From NCBI RefSeq assembly GCF_010183535.1, contig NC_071331.1:18662001-18726000 (forward strand): a DNA stretch of 64,000 bases. Direction: 5' to 3'. The notes under the pieces were generated by a model that saw only the letters and a program-made list of their open reading frames with translations, was not told where the DNA came from and searched no databases. The DNA is from Caenorhabditis remanei (taxonomy: Eukaryota; Nematoda; Chromadorea; Rhabditida; Rhabditidae). Made by a program: the position numbers and the translations under genes. Below are positions 22,601 through 34,420 of this stretch, one piece after another; positions within the stretch are counted from its first letter, which is position 1; the number at the start of each line of letters is the position of its first letter.

Positions 22601-25600
22601 TGTGAAAACCCGAAAAGTTTCAAGAACAGAAACGATTTCATTAAGTGCTTGGGTTCTTCGGAAAGTGGACCATTAAAAAGTGCTATGGGTATGTTCGGTT
22701 TCATATGAGTAAAAGGAAACATTGAATTTATTGAAAAATACCAAGTTTTGAATAACTGACCTTTGGAAGAATATATATCTGGCTATTGGGTTTGTTGAAT
22801 CTCAAGTGCATCATCTTCAAAAATTAACATTATGTTTCTAAACTAACTGTTTGCAGATGAAATCTCACTGCAACTGACGAAACACTGTCCCAAACCGCAA
22901 TTGAAAGAAAGACTATGCAGAAAAAATGGAGAGATCAAAATTAAATCTCTCCTTGAAAGTAGGAATCCATCAATATTCAAAATAGAATAGACACATATTC
23001 CTTATTTTCAGAAGCAATTGACCAACTTATTCTCGATTATTGCGAATCGATCGGTCCAAAGTTACAGATAGATTATAACAAATGCAAAAGAACGTCGAAA
23101 GCAAGTGATCTTTCAAATGGTAATGGAAGTATATTGCGATTAACAATTATTGAAAACTTTCAGAGTTTTCCCTCTCTTTCAAACTGCTTGATGAGATTCC
23201 ACTTTCCAATTTTCATAAGAAAGATGAAAACGGTGAAATAAAAATCGGTAAAGAAACGAATCATCATTCAAAAACATTCAACCTTTTTAGGCGAAATTTG
23301 GAAAAAAGGGGCAGATTCATGTAAATCGCATAAAACTCGGGACGAATACTCCACTTGTTTGAAGGGAGAACCTTTGAAAACAACCAAAAGTTTGTTTCAG
23401 GGCCAACTTTGAAGATTGACTGTTTTCTTTTTCAGACGAAATCGGACAACAATTGGCAACTCAGTGCGGAAAGGTTGAGAGGGAGGATGTGGATGACTGT
23501 CGCAAAAAAGGAAAACTTGAGTTGGAAGCGAGGCTGAAAGGTGAAAACCGTTCTAGTTTCTCTTTAAAAAGTAACTTAATCATTAACAGATGCTATGGAC
23601 GCCCTTTTGACCAACTTTTGCCGTGAATTTTTCTCTAAACCGGAAAAAGAGTACATCGAATGTTTGGATTTTGATGTAGACAGTCTGGAACCATTTTCGG
23701 AAAGTAAGTCCCAACGTCTCGTCAACACGAATGAAAATTAATTTTATCGGGTGGAACACACAACTCTTTTCTTACAACAATTATTCTCTGTAGAATATCT
23801 AAAATGCAATTCCACAGACAATATACAGTATCGCTCAAAAGTATATTAAGTTGTTCTTTTTTCAGTTGAAAATGCCCAACTTTGAGAGTGTGTCATGATA
23901 AAACTAACTGTCCCACAAAATAACGTTTTATGGGATCGTACAGACCAAGAGTAGAGCTCCATTTTTAAAGTTGGTAACTTTTTGCACGGACGCTCCCTAG
24001 CAAGTTACATATCGTCAAAGTCGAGTTGACAAATTTCAGTGCAAAATTGTGCGATTTTTGAGCTGTCGTCTTAAAATGATAATAACTCTCTAGAGAGTGT
24101 CCGTACAAAAAGTTGTCAAACACAAAAATGGAGCTCTACTTTTGATATGTATGATCCATTAAAATTTTACTTAATGGGACAATGAATATTACCATGACAC
24201 ACTCTCAAAGTTGGACTTTTTCTACTGAAAAAACCAAAACTAAATACTTTTGAGCGATACTGCATTTGTTGCAACTTAAAAAATTTCAGTGGACAACATT
24301 CCTGCCACCATATATGCTGCTATTGATATTTCCAAGCTTCAGACTTCATCCGAACACGGAGAAATAAAGATCGGTAAAAAAAGGTCAACTTATCGGAATT
24401 AACAAGAAACTAATGTTACAGGTGAATTACTTCAAAATGCCGCCAATACGTGCAAAGAAAAGAAGACGATAAACGAGTATTTTGATTGTGTAGTAGGACC
24501 GAAAGGTTCTAAATCATCACCTTGGATAGTTGCTAAAGGTTTTTCTTGATCATTGTCATGTTAGCAATAGAATGTTTGGGGCATTGAGCTTCCAATTTTC
24601 TTTCATATTCCAGCTGCAAAAAGGTTATATGGTCGCTCCTTACTATTAGAGTGTGCCTGCTTCTTTGAAGTTCATAATCACTTCAAACCCACTGCCATTT
24701 AGTTTTTTTTTCTTGAAACTTGAAATAATTTTTGTATATTTCAAATCGTATTATGAGACGTTTTCAGACCTTGTTGTGATACAACTTGCGGATCTCTGTG
24801 GACAAAAAGAAAGTATAAAAGGTTGTCGGAGCACTGGGCGACAAGATGTTCAAAATAAACTGAAAGGTACATACTACTGCTTAACAAATATTTCTTCGAA
24901 CCAAATTTATTTGACCAAATTGCAGATGCAATTGAAGCTCTTCTACTCAACTTTTGTGGTGAAAATGACGGGGATTCTCAACAAAAATATTCCAGTTGTA
25001 TTAAAAGTGCTGATCAGAAGAAGGGAACACTTTCAGCAGGTAACTCATCGCATGAAAACTACAGATTTCACGTTTCTCTTCACTCTAGTTTTACCAGGGA
25101 ATGTGAAGAGAAATTGCCACAAAATCGTTTTTCCGGCGTTTCTAACAGAGGAGGAACGCTTCTTAAGATACATTAGGAACTTTTGTGGAATTTCCCTTTG
25201 TACCCTTGTTCAAAGTTTTTAATTGTCCTCCCATTTTCCAGTTGTTCTTCCGATCAGTCTCCGTAATGAAGTGTCTCTTCCTTCTCTCGTCATTTCTAAA
25301 TATGGTGACATCCGAATTGGTAGGATATTATTTATGTGATGTAAAATATCTCGTCATTTTCAGGTGAAATCATCCAGAAGCAAGCAGGAATGTGCAAAAA
25401 TATGAAGAAGTTGGATGAGGTCGTTGACTGTTTGAAAACATCGAAAGGCGTCGAACCATCTCCAGCGAAAGCGGCCAGAGGTTTGATGCGACAACTGAAT
25501 TATATCTTCATATCAATTTCTCTATTCAGATTCCATTTCGGACAAGTTCGCTGATTACGCTCTGATGAAAAAGTTTGGAGATGACGATTGGAAACAAGGA

Positions 25601-28600
25601 GTGGAAGAAGTGAGGAAGGAATTTAAAAGTAAGTAACATATATGTTGACAACACTAATATAAATTAATTTCAGATGCGATTCAAGCACTTATTTCTAATT
25701 TCTGTCGGGACAACGTCAACAATGATCAGTTTAGTTACGAAGATTGCTTGGATGAAGGATTAATTAATTCAGAAGTGTTGTCTCAAGGCTTGTTGTTCCC
25801 CCCCCCCCCAGATATTTTCAATAATTCAGCCGTTTTCCAACCTAACCACTGTTGCTCAATTCAACACTTCAGGATACACTCCAACTGACGTCTTCTTGCA
25901 ATGTAGTTTGAAGACAATTGAATCTGATTTCAATCAATGCATTGACACTGTAACCAGTCAACGTCTCAGTTCATGGACTGCTAGCTGTGCTACTAATCCT
26001 TCAAAAGAGACAGAATGCACAGATGCTGCCAAGAAATCAACTGCTGAATCATCTAAAGGTTCGGAGACGAAAGAATTCAAACGTCATCGATAACTCCATA
26101 ACTTTCAGTTTCCAAGCTCTCTGCAAGACTAGTGGCGTGTAAGGATGCATCTTGTATTCAAAGTGAAAAACAGAAAGTGATCGACGCATTCACAAAAGAG
26201 GAAGAAAAGTATTGTAAAACTCCATGCAAAGATTCGAAAGCAAGAGTTGAATCTGCCGTAGAGAGTAAGTCTTGATTTTCAGTTTGTAAAATAATTTTAA
26301 TAATTTTAGAGTCGTTTTGCTCAATTGATCCAGCCAACTTGAAATGTCAAGGTGTGTTTTATTATTCTTCATAACCAATTATCTCTAAAATTCTTGTTAA
26401 TTTCAGCATTTAGTTGTCCTACTGTATTTGAGGATACTCCTTGCCAGGTGAGAGTTCATTTTTATGATCTCGGAAAAGCTAATATTATTGTTGAGTCATT
26501 TGTTTTTAAGACAAAAAATTAGACACTTAATTCTTTGATTTGTTACAGAAAAAAGTTTGTTGTTTTTGGAACCAGAATAGAAAATCTTTGCATTTTTCTC
26601 TAAAACTCCACACATTTCCTTTTCAGAATGATGGTGAAGTGTTCAAAAAATGCCGGAATACGTGTAATCAAGTAGAACAGTCAAAGTTGGAAAAGAAGAA
26701 AGATGGAGGACCAAATTATGGGCTCATTGGAGGCATTATAGCGGGGTCCATACTTCTTTTGATTGGAGCCTTTTTTGGAGTGTGGTGTTGGTGCAAAAAA
26801 GGAAAGAACAACGAGGAACCTGAGAAAATGAAAAACAAGAAGAAGAAGAAGAAGAAGAAGAGCAAACCGGTGAGTAAATAAGTATTCTAAGTGTATCAAA
26901 TGTTTTCTTTCGACTTATTTCCATTAGAAATACAACTGATCTCTATAATTTTCACTCCAATATTTCAGTCCGCCGATAAGGATGATTCAATCGTCGTGCC
27001 ACCACCACCATTACCACGTCTAAGAGACGAGTCAGATACTGACGCCTCGAATACTGATACTCCAAGTGCTATCAAACCAAAAAAGGACTCGCTTGAAACA
27101 CCAAAAAAGGATTCGCTTGAAACACCAAAAAAGGACACGCTTGAAACACCAAAAAAAGCAAACACAAAAGTGGGTAAAAGAGGATAACCAAAAAACACAG
27201 AAACATCCCCGATAAAAAAGGGTGCGGCAAAAGAAGCAGGATGGGCATAGAAAGCTTGTGAAACATTTTATTCAGAAACTTCTGATTACGGTATATCACT
27301 TTTGAATCTATCCTGCTCTCGAACAGACGATAGACACAGGACGAATTTCTGGACCCGGTACGAGGGTTTAAGTTATATGGATTGAAACTTTCGTGATATC
27401 TTAGGCTGACAACTGTTTTCAAGCATTGCCCAGTGTCTCAAAATTATGATCCTCAAGAATGGGACTATCATTCTGATGGATCACAGTGATGTGACCTCAC
27501 AGATACAGTAGCGAGCATAAGTGAGTATACCTCCATACTTTCATATGTATCTCAGCTGAAACAAATCCGTTTTGCATAAACTTTTTTTTCAAAGATAGCT
27601 GAAGTATTCAGTAAGACTGACATAAGTTTTTTGTTCAAAGTGATCAGCTGATTTTTTTGATTATCGATTTTTCCTGATCTTGATTTGAAAATTTGGAAAA
27701 AACTCTTTATTTTTGAACTGGACCCCCATGATTTTTTAAGTTGAGCAACGTTCATAAAAACAAAATATAATGTTAGAATGCTTCTATGCTTCTTGATCAC
27801 CGTGCTACAGCTCCAGAAGTCCAAAATGATATGCTCGGCTAAATCGTCATAACTCATCGAAAAATGGTTCAAATTGGTTGAAAATTGCGGGAAAAGATGC
27901 GTATTATGTTTATCAACAATCTTATATTTAAAAATAATAATTTCGAGAAATTTTTTTTCGAATTTTTTCACTCGAAAAAATTTGCTTTCCAACTTTTGCC
28001 CAATTTTTCATGTTTTTTGATTATGAAACAGCTGTAATTAAATTAATGAAAATCTAAATTTGATGTTTCATGTAAAATTCAACTCAAACTCGATGAGTTA
28101 TGACGATTTAGCCAAGCATATCATTTTGGACTTCTGGAGCTGTAGCACGATGATCGAGATTCACAGAAGCATACTTACGTTATATTTTGTTTTTATGAAC
28201 GTTACTCAACATTTTCGACTTAAAAAATCATAGGGTTCAGTTCAAAAATAAAAAAGTTGTTTTTTCGGATTTTGAAAGATCAGGAAAATCGATAATCAAA
28301 AAATCAGCTTATCACTTTGAACAAAAAACTTATGTCAGTTTTACTGAACACTTCAGCTATCTTTGAAAAAAAAGGTTTATGCAAAACGGATTTGTTTCAG
28401 CTGAGATACATATGAAAGTATGGAGGTATACTCACTTATTCTCGCTACTGTAAAACATATAAACAGTCATATATACTCAGCCACACCATGATTAGTCCCA
28501 CTTTATCAATTCAACCTGGTTGTTTGGAATTCTTAAAAAGTACTCATAGGTTTTCATTATTGTTTTCAAGATCTTCTTTTCTGTATAAATCTGATTTACT

Positions 28601-29677
28601 TCGGTTTTGTCTAATCTTTTGAAAGCAGCTCTATACCACGAGCACAGTTGAACCTGGTAGGGATAAGAAGAAATCAGATTGGAACACATTCCATTCTTGA
28701 GTAAACCTTAATATTACTTGATTCTTATCTAATTTTAGGAGAGTCAAGATGAAGAAAATAGTGTGCGAGAAGATGAAGACGATGGGGGAAATCCAGATCA
28801 AGAATCTAAGAATCTTATTAAGAAGAAGAAACTTAAACAGAAGAAACGTCAAGAAAAGAAGGAAAGAAGTAAACAACACATTCAAAAGCGTTCTAGAGAA
28901 CACCAAGACGACCTTAATCGTAAATTCAAAAACACCGGACCGATCAAGATTGATGAGGATCCAAAAGTTTGTTTTTGTTTATTATCGGGTAACACCTTGT
29001 CGATTTTTGACACTCCCTTCGAACCAACGTGGACGCATAGATTATTACACAGGGAAAATGTCGGAAATGTGTTGGATGTTTCATTATCATCCTCATTTGG
29101 TTTTCTATTCCAGGTACCACCTGCCGAACCACAACCTACTAATGATGCTGAGTTGAACAGAGTAGCGTGGGACGATGAGCTGAACCAATATAAGCCTGTC
29201 GGCTCGAAAATAGACCTCATTATACCAAACCCTGATAATTCAGTTTCTCAATCCGTAGACAACAGTGAAAGCCAAGAAGCATCCACCTTAGGTTCGTCAG
29301 TTTATAAAAAGTCTAACAACGAAAGATCTATTCATTTAAAATATTCTTGAAAAGTCGAGTTCAAAGTTCTAATTCAACTTTTATATATTCCCCAACTCTG
29401 CGCTTGCATCCGTTTTTCAGCCTCAACTCCTGCTGCAACTGCATCTGCAGCTCCGAATTCAGTTCCTGGTCAAGCTCCAACTGCAACCGTAACTCAAAAC
29501 GCTGCTCCATCGTCTACGCCTGCTACAACTTCAGCTCCAGATTCAAATGAAACTAATAATCAAGCTTCGAATGCAGTACTAGCATCGAATCCAGCTCAAA
29601 GTCAAGCTCCTGCTTTCACTCAACCTCCAACTTTTGCTCAATCAAATCAAGATCCTAATCCTACTCAAAAAAAGTAA
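19621..29677 (+). CDS. Large type I membrane protein of repeated Cys-rich four-exon modules
   Basis: I do not recognise the family. Thirty-six exons can be read: 19621-20143, 20195-20285, 21083-21166, 21265-21351, 21398-21511, 21564-21665, 21709-21807, 21852-21926, 21980-22081, 22130-22228, 22279-22380, 22432-22524, 22572-22688, 22857-22958, 23012-23119, 23164-23247, 23291-23389, 23436-23540, 23590-23703, 24290-24373, 24422-24538, 24768-24866, 24926-25039, 25242-25319, 25364-25480, 25530-25628, 25674-25787, 25873-26058, 26109-26264, 26310-26351, 26407-26447, 26627-26869, 26969-27169, 28739-28966, 29114-29291, 29421-29677. The order is signal peptide, basic N-glycosylatable linker, six A-B-C-D modules of about 130 residues with conserved Cys pairs, a Cys-rich stem, a membrane segment (LIGGIIAGSILLLIGAFFGV), a Lys-rich stop-transfer, KKDSLETP repeats, and an Ala/Pro/Thr tail. 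Joining exons 2 and 3 as written shifts the frame, so that junction is damaged or an exon is missing. Without splicing at 27169 the protein would stop at 27187. Extracellular binding or adhesion is a guess. Confidence 0.75.
20286..21012. mobile_element. Inverted-repeat element inside intron 2, abutting exon 2
   Basis: Its ends are nearly identical inverted repeats of about 30 bp, with core GAGTACGGGAGCATAA (left 20286-20315, right 20983-21012). The left end starts with GTAATT exactly where exon 2 of the surrounding gene stops, so the apparent 5' splice site belongs to the element. It contains the 72-bp tandem repeat. No transposase and no clear target duplication were seen. Confidence 0.7.
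20655..20850. repeat. 72-bp tandem repeat, almost three copies
   Basis: The word TCCAGGGTGCTGAGCC recurs at 20661, 20733 and 20805 (the last copy diverged), a 72-base period. The units share GGCGGAGCGAGAGCAAGCTT. It lies inside the inverted-repeat element of intron 2. Confidence 0.9.
23826..24262. mobile_element. Palindromic MITE with CAGTATCGCTCAAAAGTAT ends
   Basis: Inverted ends CAGTATCGCTCAAAAGTAT are followed by the inner pair GAAAATGCCCAACTTTGAG / CAAAGTTGGACTTTTTCTAC. The left flank is TA; the right flank is CA, probably mutated. It sits in a 586-bp intron between C- and D-type exons of the Cys-repeat gene and does not disturb coding. It is related to the element at 29974-30395. Confidence 0.8.
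27506..28450. mobile_element. 945-bp near-perfect palindromic MITE
   Basis: The ends CAGTAGCGAGCATAAGTGAG and the inverted CAGTAGCGAGAATAAG copy are each bordered by TA, as in Tc1/mariner elements. The arms are about 400 bp and highly similar. It lies in the long intron between the KKDSLETP exon (ends 27169) and the next tail exon (28739). If transcribed it would fold into a long hairpin. Confidence 0.85.
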
Positions 29678-29973
29678 CTGAAAAGGAAAAAAGTCGAATA
29701 TGAAGTCATGTTTCTACATGAACGATGTCTACTCGTTGTTTACTCGTACAATAAAAATTTCATATTTGTCTCAAGAAACGCAATATAAGATTTAGATTTT
29801 TGTATTATTAAGAAAAATATCGCTAAATCTGTTTAAAACTGTGAACTAAAAATTCAAACATACTAGTAATGCAATTGTCTTACTGTTTCCTGAAAACCGA
29901 TGTTCGATACTTAGTTAACAGTCTTTTTAAAGTTAATTGTAGCTAGGGACCGAAACGAGAATGGACGGGACTA
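29678..29973. other. 3' UTR and flank of the Cys-repeat gene
   Basis: An AATAAA lies near 29749, about 70 bases after the TAA at 29675-29677, which supports 29677 as the true end of the gene. Confidence 0.55.
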
Positions 29974-30395
29974 CAGTACCGTGCAGTAAGATACAATTTG
30001 ACCGTTTTCAGTTGAAAATGACCAACTTTGAGAGGGTGTTACGGTATCACTGATTGTCCCACGGAGTAAATTATGTATAAACAATTTAGAATAAAGATAG
30101 AGCTTCATTTTTGTAGTTGACAACTTTTTTGTACGGACACTCCCTAGAGAGTTATTGTCATTTTAAAGGGACTGCTCAAAAATCACTGTATTTTGCTCTG
30201 AAATGGAATGATTTAAGAAAGAAATTACTTTGTGTAACTTGCTAGAGAGTGCTCGTACAAAAAAGTTGTCTCTTGGTCTGTATTGTTTAGACATAACTTT
30301 CTTTGTGGGAAAATCAGTGATACCATAACACCCTCTCAAAGTTGGTCCTTTCCAACTGAAAAAGGACAAATTGTATTCACTGATGCTCGATACTG
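29974..30395. mobile_element. Palindromic TA-flanked MITE
   Basis: The left end is CAGTACCGTGCAGTAAGATAC and the right end is a diverged inverted copy (CAGTATCGAGCATCAGTG). The inner inverted repeats include TGACCAACTTTGAGAGGGTG and CAACTTTTTTGTACGGACAC. It belongs to the same broad family as the elements at 23826 and 18155. No coding content. Confidence 0.75.
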
Positions 30396-30514
30396 CAGAT
30401 CAAGCTAACCTAAACACCTCAAAAGCAGGCCAGCGAAAGTATCAATAGATACCTCTCATAGCTTCATTTGGAAAACCCACAATTAGTAATGTCTAGTCTC
30501 GTTTTCGTTTATCG

Positions 30515-30690
30515 AAAGGAACGAACTTACGAACGACGACGAGTACGGAGAGCCAATAGTCTCTTAGCTCTCACAACGATGCGGCTGGAATTACAGACAA
30601 TGTTTACTAGAATCTAGAACGATCTGAATACGTCAGAGAGGTATTTATAGTAAAGGAAAGGGTAATTGGAATGTGAGAATTTTGGGAATC
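30515..30690 (-). pseudogene. Relic of the small secreted-peptide gene at 33273-33502
   Basis: The second exon of the intact gene is recognisable (RIVVRAKRLLALRTRRRS, read from 30584 downwards after a TTCCAG acceptor). The promoter side also aligns (GAGGTATTTATAGTAAAG at 30638-30655). The first exon with the signal peptide is missing: sequence that aligns to the intron joins directly to sequence that aligns upstream of the start. It is a deleted, non-functional copy. Confidence 0.65.
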
Positions 30691-30880
30691 TAGATAGAGT
30701 CTTGTGAGAATATATATTAACTCTTTTTGGACGGGAAGATTTCTGAAACTGATGTTTGTGATAGAGATGGAGGTCGCTTTCTTCTTCTCGAAACACTTTG
30801 GCTAAATATATCCTAATGTGTGGACTGTGTAAGTCAGTGTGAAGGGTGAAAGTCAAAACAACGCTTTATTAATTTTCAAC

Positions 30881-32242
30881 TCATTTTGGAGTCTTAGTCT
30901 TCTTAGCCTTCAGTTCCGTCGACTTGAGCGAATTGATCATAGCATCAGATTTTCTTCTCGCAGAGACATTCGGGATATCGTCGGCACGTGTGAGCTCGTC
31001 TTCCAATGGATTCTTTCCACCCTTCTTTGAATTGTCAAAGATGATGAATCCGAAACTGCCATTCTCTCGGATATTCATGATGGCTCCACGATTCTGAAAT
31101 AAACAAAACATAGTAGAGAAAATTATTGAGTAAAGAATTGAACTCACGTCGGTTTCATCCATATAACGCGGGGCAGAGAAGATTGTGACCAGCTTCCTTC
31201 CGGCAAAAAACTTGAATCCATCCGGGATCATCTGATGAGCACGTACGATCAATTCAATTTCGAATGTTTTGCAGACATCATTTACACACTGCGAATTGAA
31301 AGTACAAGAAAGACCACGGGTTGCGTTTTTGCTCCATACAGGTTCTCTGTAATTAATTAATTGAATCAGAAAGAAAAAACGGAAAACTTACCTCGAGAGA
31401 GCAGCCGATGATCCATCAGAAGCTGGATCTGCCCAAACAAGGTCTTGTGCCAGTGCGTTGTCAGAAACATCAACAAGCGGTCTCTGGATCTACAAAATAA
31501 ACACGATTATTAGATAAATAGCTGACTGCTCACGCTCTCTAAACTCTTCCAATTTTCTAATTTCGGACTGATTCCTCCGTGCATGCAGAGTATTTTCCTT
31601 CCGATCACGCAGACCAATGGCATATAAGCAAATGCTTCGTTAAATTTCTCCCACACTGCATGTCCATCAGCCTCTCCGATCTTTATGATCAGTTCTTCTC
31701 TGAATCCGTAGGCAAAGTTTATTGTTTTCGTCTCATGATTTCCACGGAGTAGAACGTATTGCTGTGGGTAGTGGAGTTTGAGGGCGAACAACAATGCAAT
31801 AGTTGCTACTGAATTCTGTCCTCGATCCACGTAATCTCCGAGGAAGACGAATCTGAAAATAATTTGAATACACTTGGAAGAAGATTTCAAATAAACCACA
31901 CCTATTGTGAAAAAATCCCACTTTCTTGGTTTTTCCAGTGTCATCCGTAAACGTGTTGAGAATTCTGATGAGATCATAATACTGTCCATGGATGTCTCCA
32001 ACAACCAATACAGGTGGGTTTATTCTGGCCAAGATAGGTTCGTTCTGGAAGTGCTCCTTCGCGTCTTCCGCGAGGTTCATGAGTTCTTCTTTTTTGAAGA
32101 CAATCTGGAAATTAATATGTTGGACCATGAGACGAGAGAGACTGTGCCTTACATTCCGATAGTTTCTCCATGCATTGACTCGGATAAGACGACTGATGAA
32201 TGAAGCCGTATCAGTCCGCAATTGTTTCATCGCATTGCTCAT
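30881..32242 (-). CDS. PP1-type serine/threonine phosphatase, nematode-divergent
   Basis: Exons 32153-32242, 31902-32104, 31534-31852, 31392-31489, 31148-31346 and 30881-31093 join in frame to 373 residues. The metal and catalytic motifs of the PPP family are intact: GDIHGQ (about 66-71), GDYVDRG (103-109), RGNHE (134-138), HGGIS, and LIVRAHQ near the end. PP1 hydrolyses phosphoserine and phosphothreonine using two metal ions. The loop that is SAPNYCGEFDN in canonical PP1 reads SAPRYMDETDN here. It has lost the Cys and GEF that contact regulators and inhibitors, so inhibitor binding probably differs. The C-terminus carries a Lys-rich extension. This fits the expanded, often germline-expressed PP1-like set of nematodes; expression is inferred. 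Confidence 0.92.
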
Positions 32243-33272
32243 GTCGAGTTGTTATCTGGAAATTGCATGAGGTTTTAGTTGTTTAGTTGACTAGGTTGGA
32301 AGCGAAAACGTTAGAGCACAGTGGCGCAGGTATAATTTTTTTGCGTGTCATGCCGGTTTGTACGCTCACGCATTTTTGCCACGTTGTGAAATGTGTGGGG
32401 AGAATATCGGATGGAAAAAAAACGATGGGCGGAAAAAGTTGACAGTGAAATTAGTGATTACATTAACCCTGTTTCAAGAAGCGATCCTCTCGGATTCCGG
32501 GATTACTCTGGAGCACAAATTGCTCGAGAGCAGTGCCCCAGGAAGAGCACCAGATATCTTTCCTTAACGCCTAAGAGACTCCTCTAAACTCACGGTAAGT
32601 ATTGGTTAGAAGGCCAATGGATCGATTAGTTGAAAGATCGATTAGTTGATGAAGTAATAACTTCTCTTGTCGCGAACTGCCAGGGAAAAAAAGTGAACTA
32701 GGGCACTAGGTTGTTCTAGTTTCAAAACAAAGTTCAGTAGACCGGGTCACAATGAAATTTATTTTATTTTATTTTTGAAAGATGTGAATTAGAAACTGCT
32801 ATCTATATTTTTGTTTTATTTCATTATTTCAACTTCTAGTTGACTGTAATGTACAGAAAATATTGTCATTCCTTCACTGTCTTTTTGAAAAATGAATATT
32901 TCTTCTGCTAGAAGATCTTTCTGATGAAGAATTTCAGAATATCAAAAAGAGACATGACCCTTCTGGAAATTGAAATGATGTTTGGATCAGACTGAAACTG
33001 AAGCTCGGAATGAATACCCCTGTTGTCATTGTCTAGAATTATTCTCCCCTTCTCTTATTGCCTCAATTCTAAAAATAGGATTCTAGAAAGTGTCTGAACG
33101 AGTCTAAAATATATTTCGGATAATACTGTATCTGAATTTCGTCATAATTTCCTATTTACTGGAATAAATTCCCTTTAATTTATTAAACTCGTAGAAGACG
33201 CATCAGCGGGAGATTTAATGTAAAACGTTTATATCAATATTTATTCAATTTCAGTCGGAAAATTCAAAGTCC
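32243..33272. other. Intergenic
   Basis: Upstream of the phosphatase gene and downstream of the small-peptide gene. AT-rich, no supported exon. An AATAAA in minus orientation near 33240 probably belongs to the peptide gene. Confidence 0.5.
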
Positions 33273-33502
33273 TTAATGCCAGGTCTCGCGATGTCTTCCG
33301 AATGGAACATACTTGATTGGGCGACGAGTACGGAGAGCCAATGGTCTCTCGGCTTTCACAACGATGCGACTGGAATTACAGTTTACTAGAATATACAAAA
33401 ATATCTGTATACTCACTCATCGTTTTCCTCGCTATCCCAAGCAGTCGAAGCTCCAATGATTGAAGAGAAGATGAGAAAGATGAAGAAGAATTGATGGAAC
33501 AT
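33273..33502 (-). CDS. Small secreted basic peptide precursor
   Basis: Two exons, 33417-33502 and 33273-33369, give a 60-residue protein. The signal peptide (MFHQFFFIFLIFSSIIGAST) is followed by AWDSEENDDRIVVKAERP and then a basic segment (LALRTRRPIKYVPFGRH) with a dibasic RR. The size, the signal peptide and the dibasic site recall nematode neuropeptide-like or antimicrobial-like precursors, but I cannot name the family. A TATA box (TATAAATA, 33537-33544) lies 35 bases upstream of the ATG and an AATAAA lies downstream, so it is a compact, complete gene. A deleted copy sits near 30.6 kb. Confidence 0.7.
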
Positions 33503-33536
33503 TTTGAGAAATGTGAATATTGAGGTGTCCGAGAGG

Positions 33537-33544
33537 TATTTATA
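33537..33544 (-). promoter_or_regulatory. TATA box of the small-peptide gene
   Basis: TATAAATA on the minus strand, 35 bases before the ATG at 33502. The same word is kept in the decayed copy at 30.64 kb. Confidence 0.55.
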
Positions 33545-33689
33545 GTAAAAGAAAGCGTCATTAGAATGTGAGAAATATGGAAATCTAGATAAAAGAGTCA
33601 TGTGAGAAAATTTGAGTCATTTTGGAATAAGAATTATGAGAAGATTTCTGCAAACTTGATCAATGAAACCTTATATTTCTTGTGCCATG

Positions 33690-33905
33690 CTCTCCCTACA
33701 GTACCTTTTGAGATGGTGGCACAATGTAGCTGTAGATCAAATCTAGATCTATAATTTTGTAGTTGAAAACTTTTCTGTACGAGCCGTCACTGAAAAGTTA
33801 CAAGTCAGCGGAGTCGAATTTCTGGAGTTGTATACATTGGTATACTGTAACTATTCAGGAAGTGACGGCTGAAGATCCAGTTTTGATCTGCACACCCTAT
33901 TGAAT
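33690..33905. repeat. Diverged palindromic repeat
   Basis: Starts TACAGTACCTTTTGAG and contains inverted AGATCAAATCTAGATC / GATCCAGTTTTGATCT and GAGCCGTCACT / AGTGACGGCT. It resembles an old copy of the TA-flanked MITEs; the right end is not clear. Confidence 0.5.
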
Positions 33906-34420
33906 TTGACTCTAGTTCCGGCTCCGTGGCATTTTCACAAATCTAGTCATTGGAAGAGTTACAACACTTCTAGATTCTAGTGATACCAGAGTTTTCCATA
34001 AACTTTTAAAGATTTTAAACTTTTTGAATTACCTTTTCTCCATTACCTTGTCTCTATTTTTGTCCGAACCATGGTATCCGCGTTCCGGGAACCGAACATC
34101 AAAAAGAATCATAGAATCGATAGGAGATACGGAGATTTCAGCAAAAAGTTGTTTGAAAACTCAAGGTAAAAACTAAAGATTTATTCGTAATAAATCTCAA
34201 AAGTAAATGCTAATTCTTTGCTTTTGTTCTGTTCAAATCTGGCGACAGAGTGAAATCCATTTATCAAATGGGTGGAGGCTTCTCGAGGTGGACGAACAAT
34301 GGTTGAGAAGTCTGGAATTGAATGTTGTTCTATCGGAATCTGTGCGAAATTCGCAGATCTTTGGAATATCAGAATCCAGAGTGGTTTATAAAAAACACTG
34401 ATTCAGAATGCGTTTTTGAG

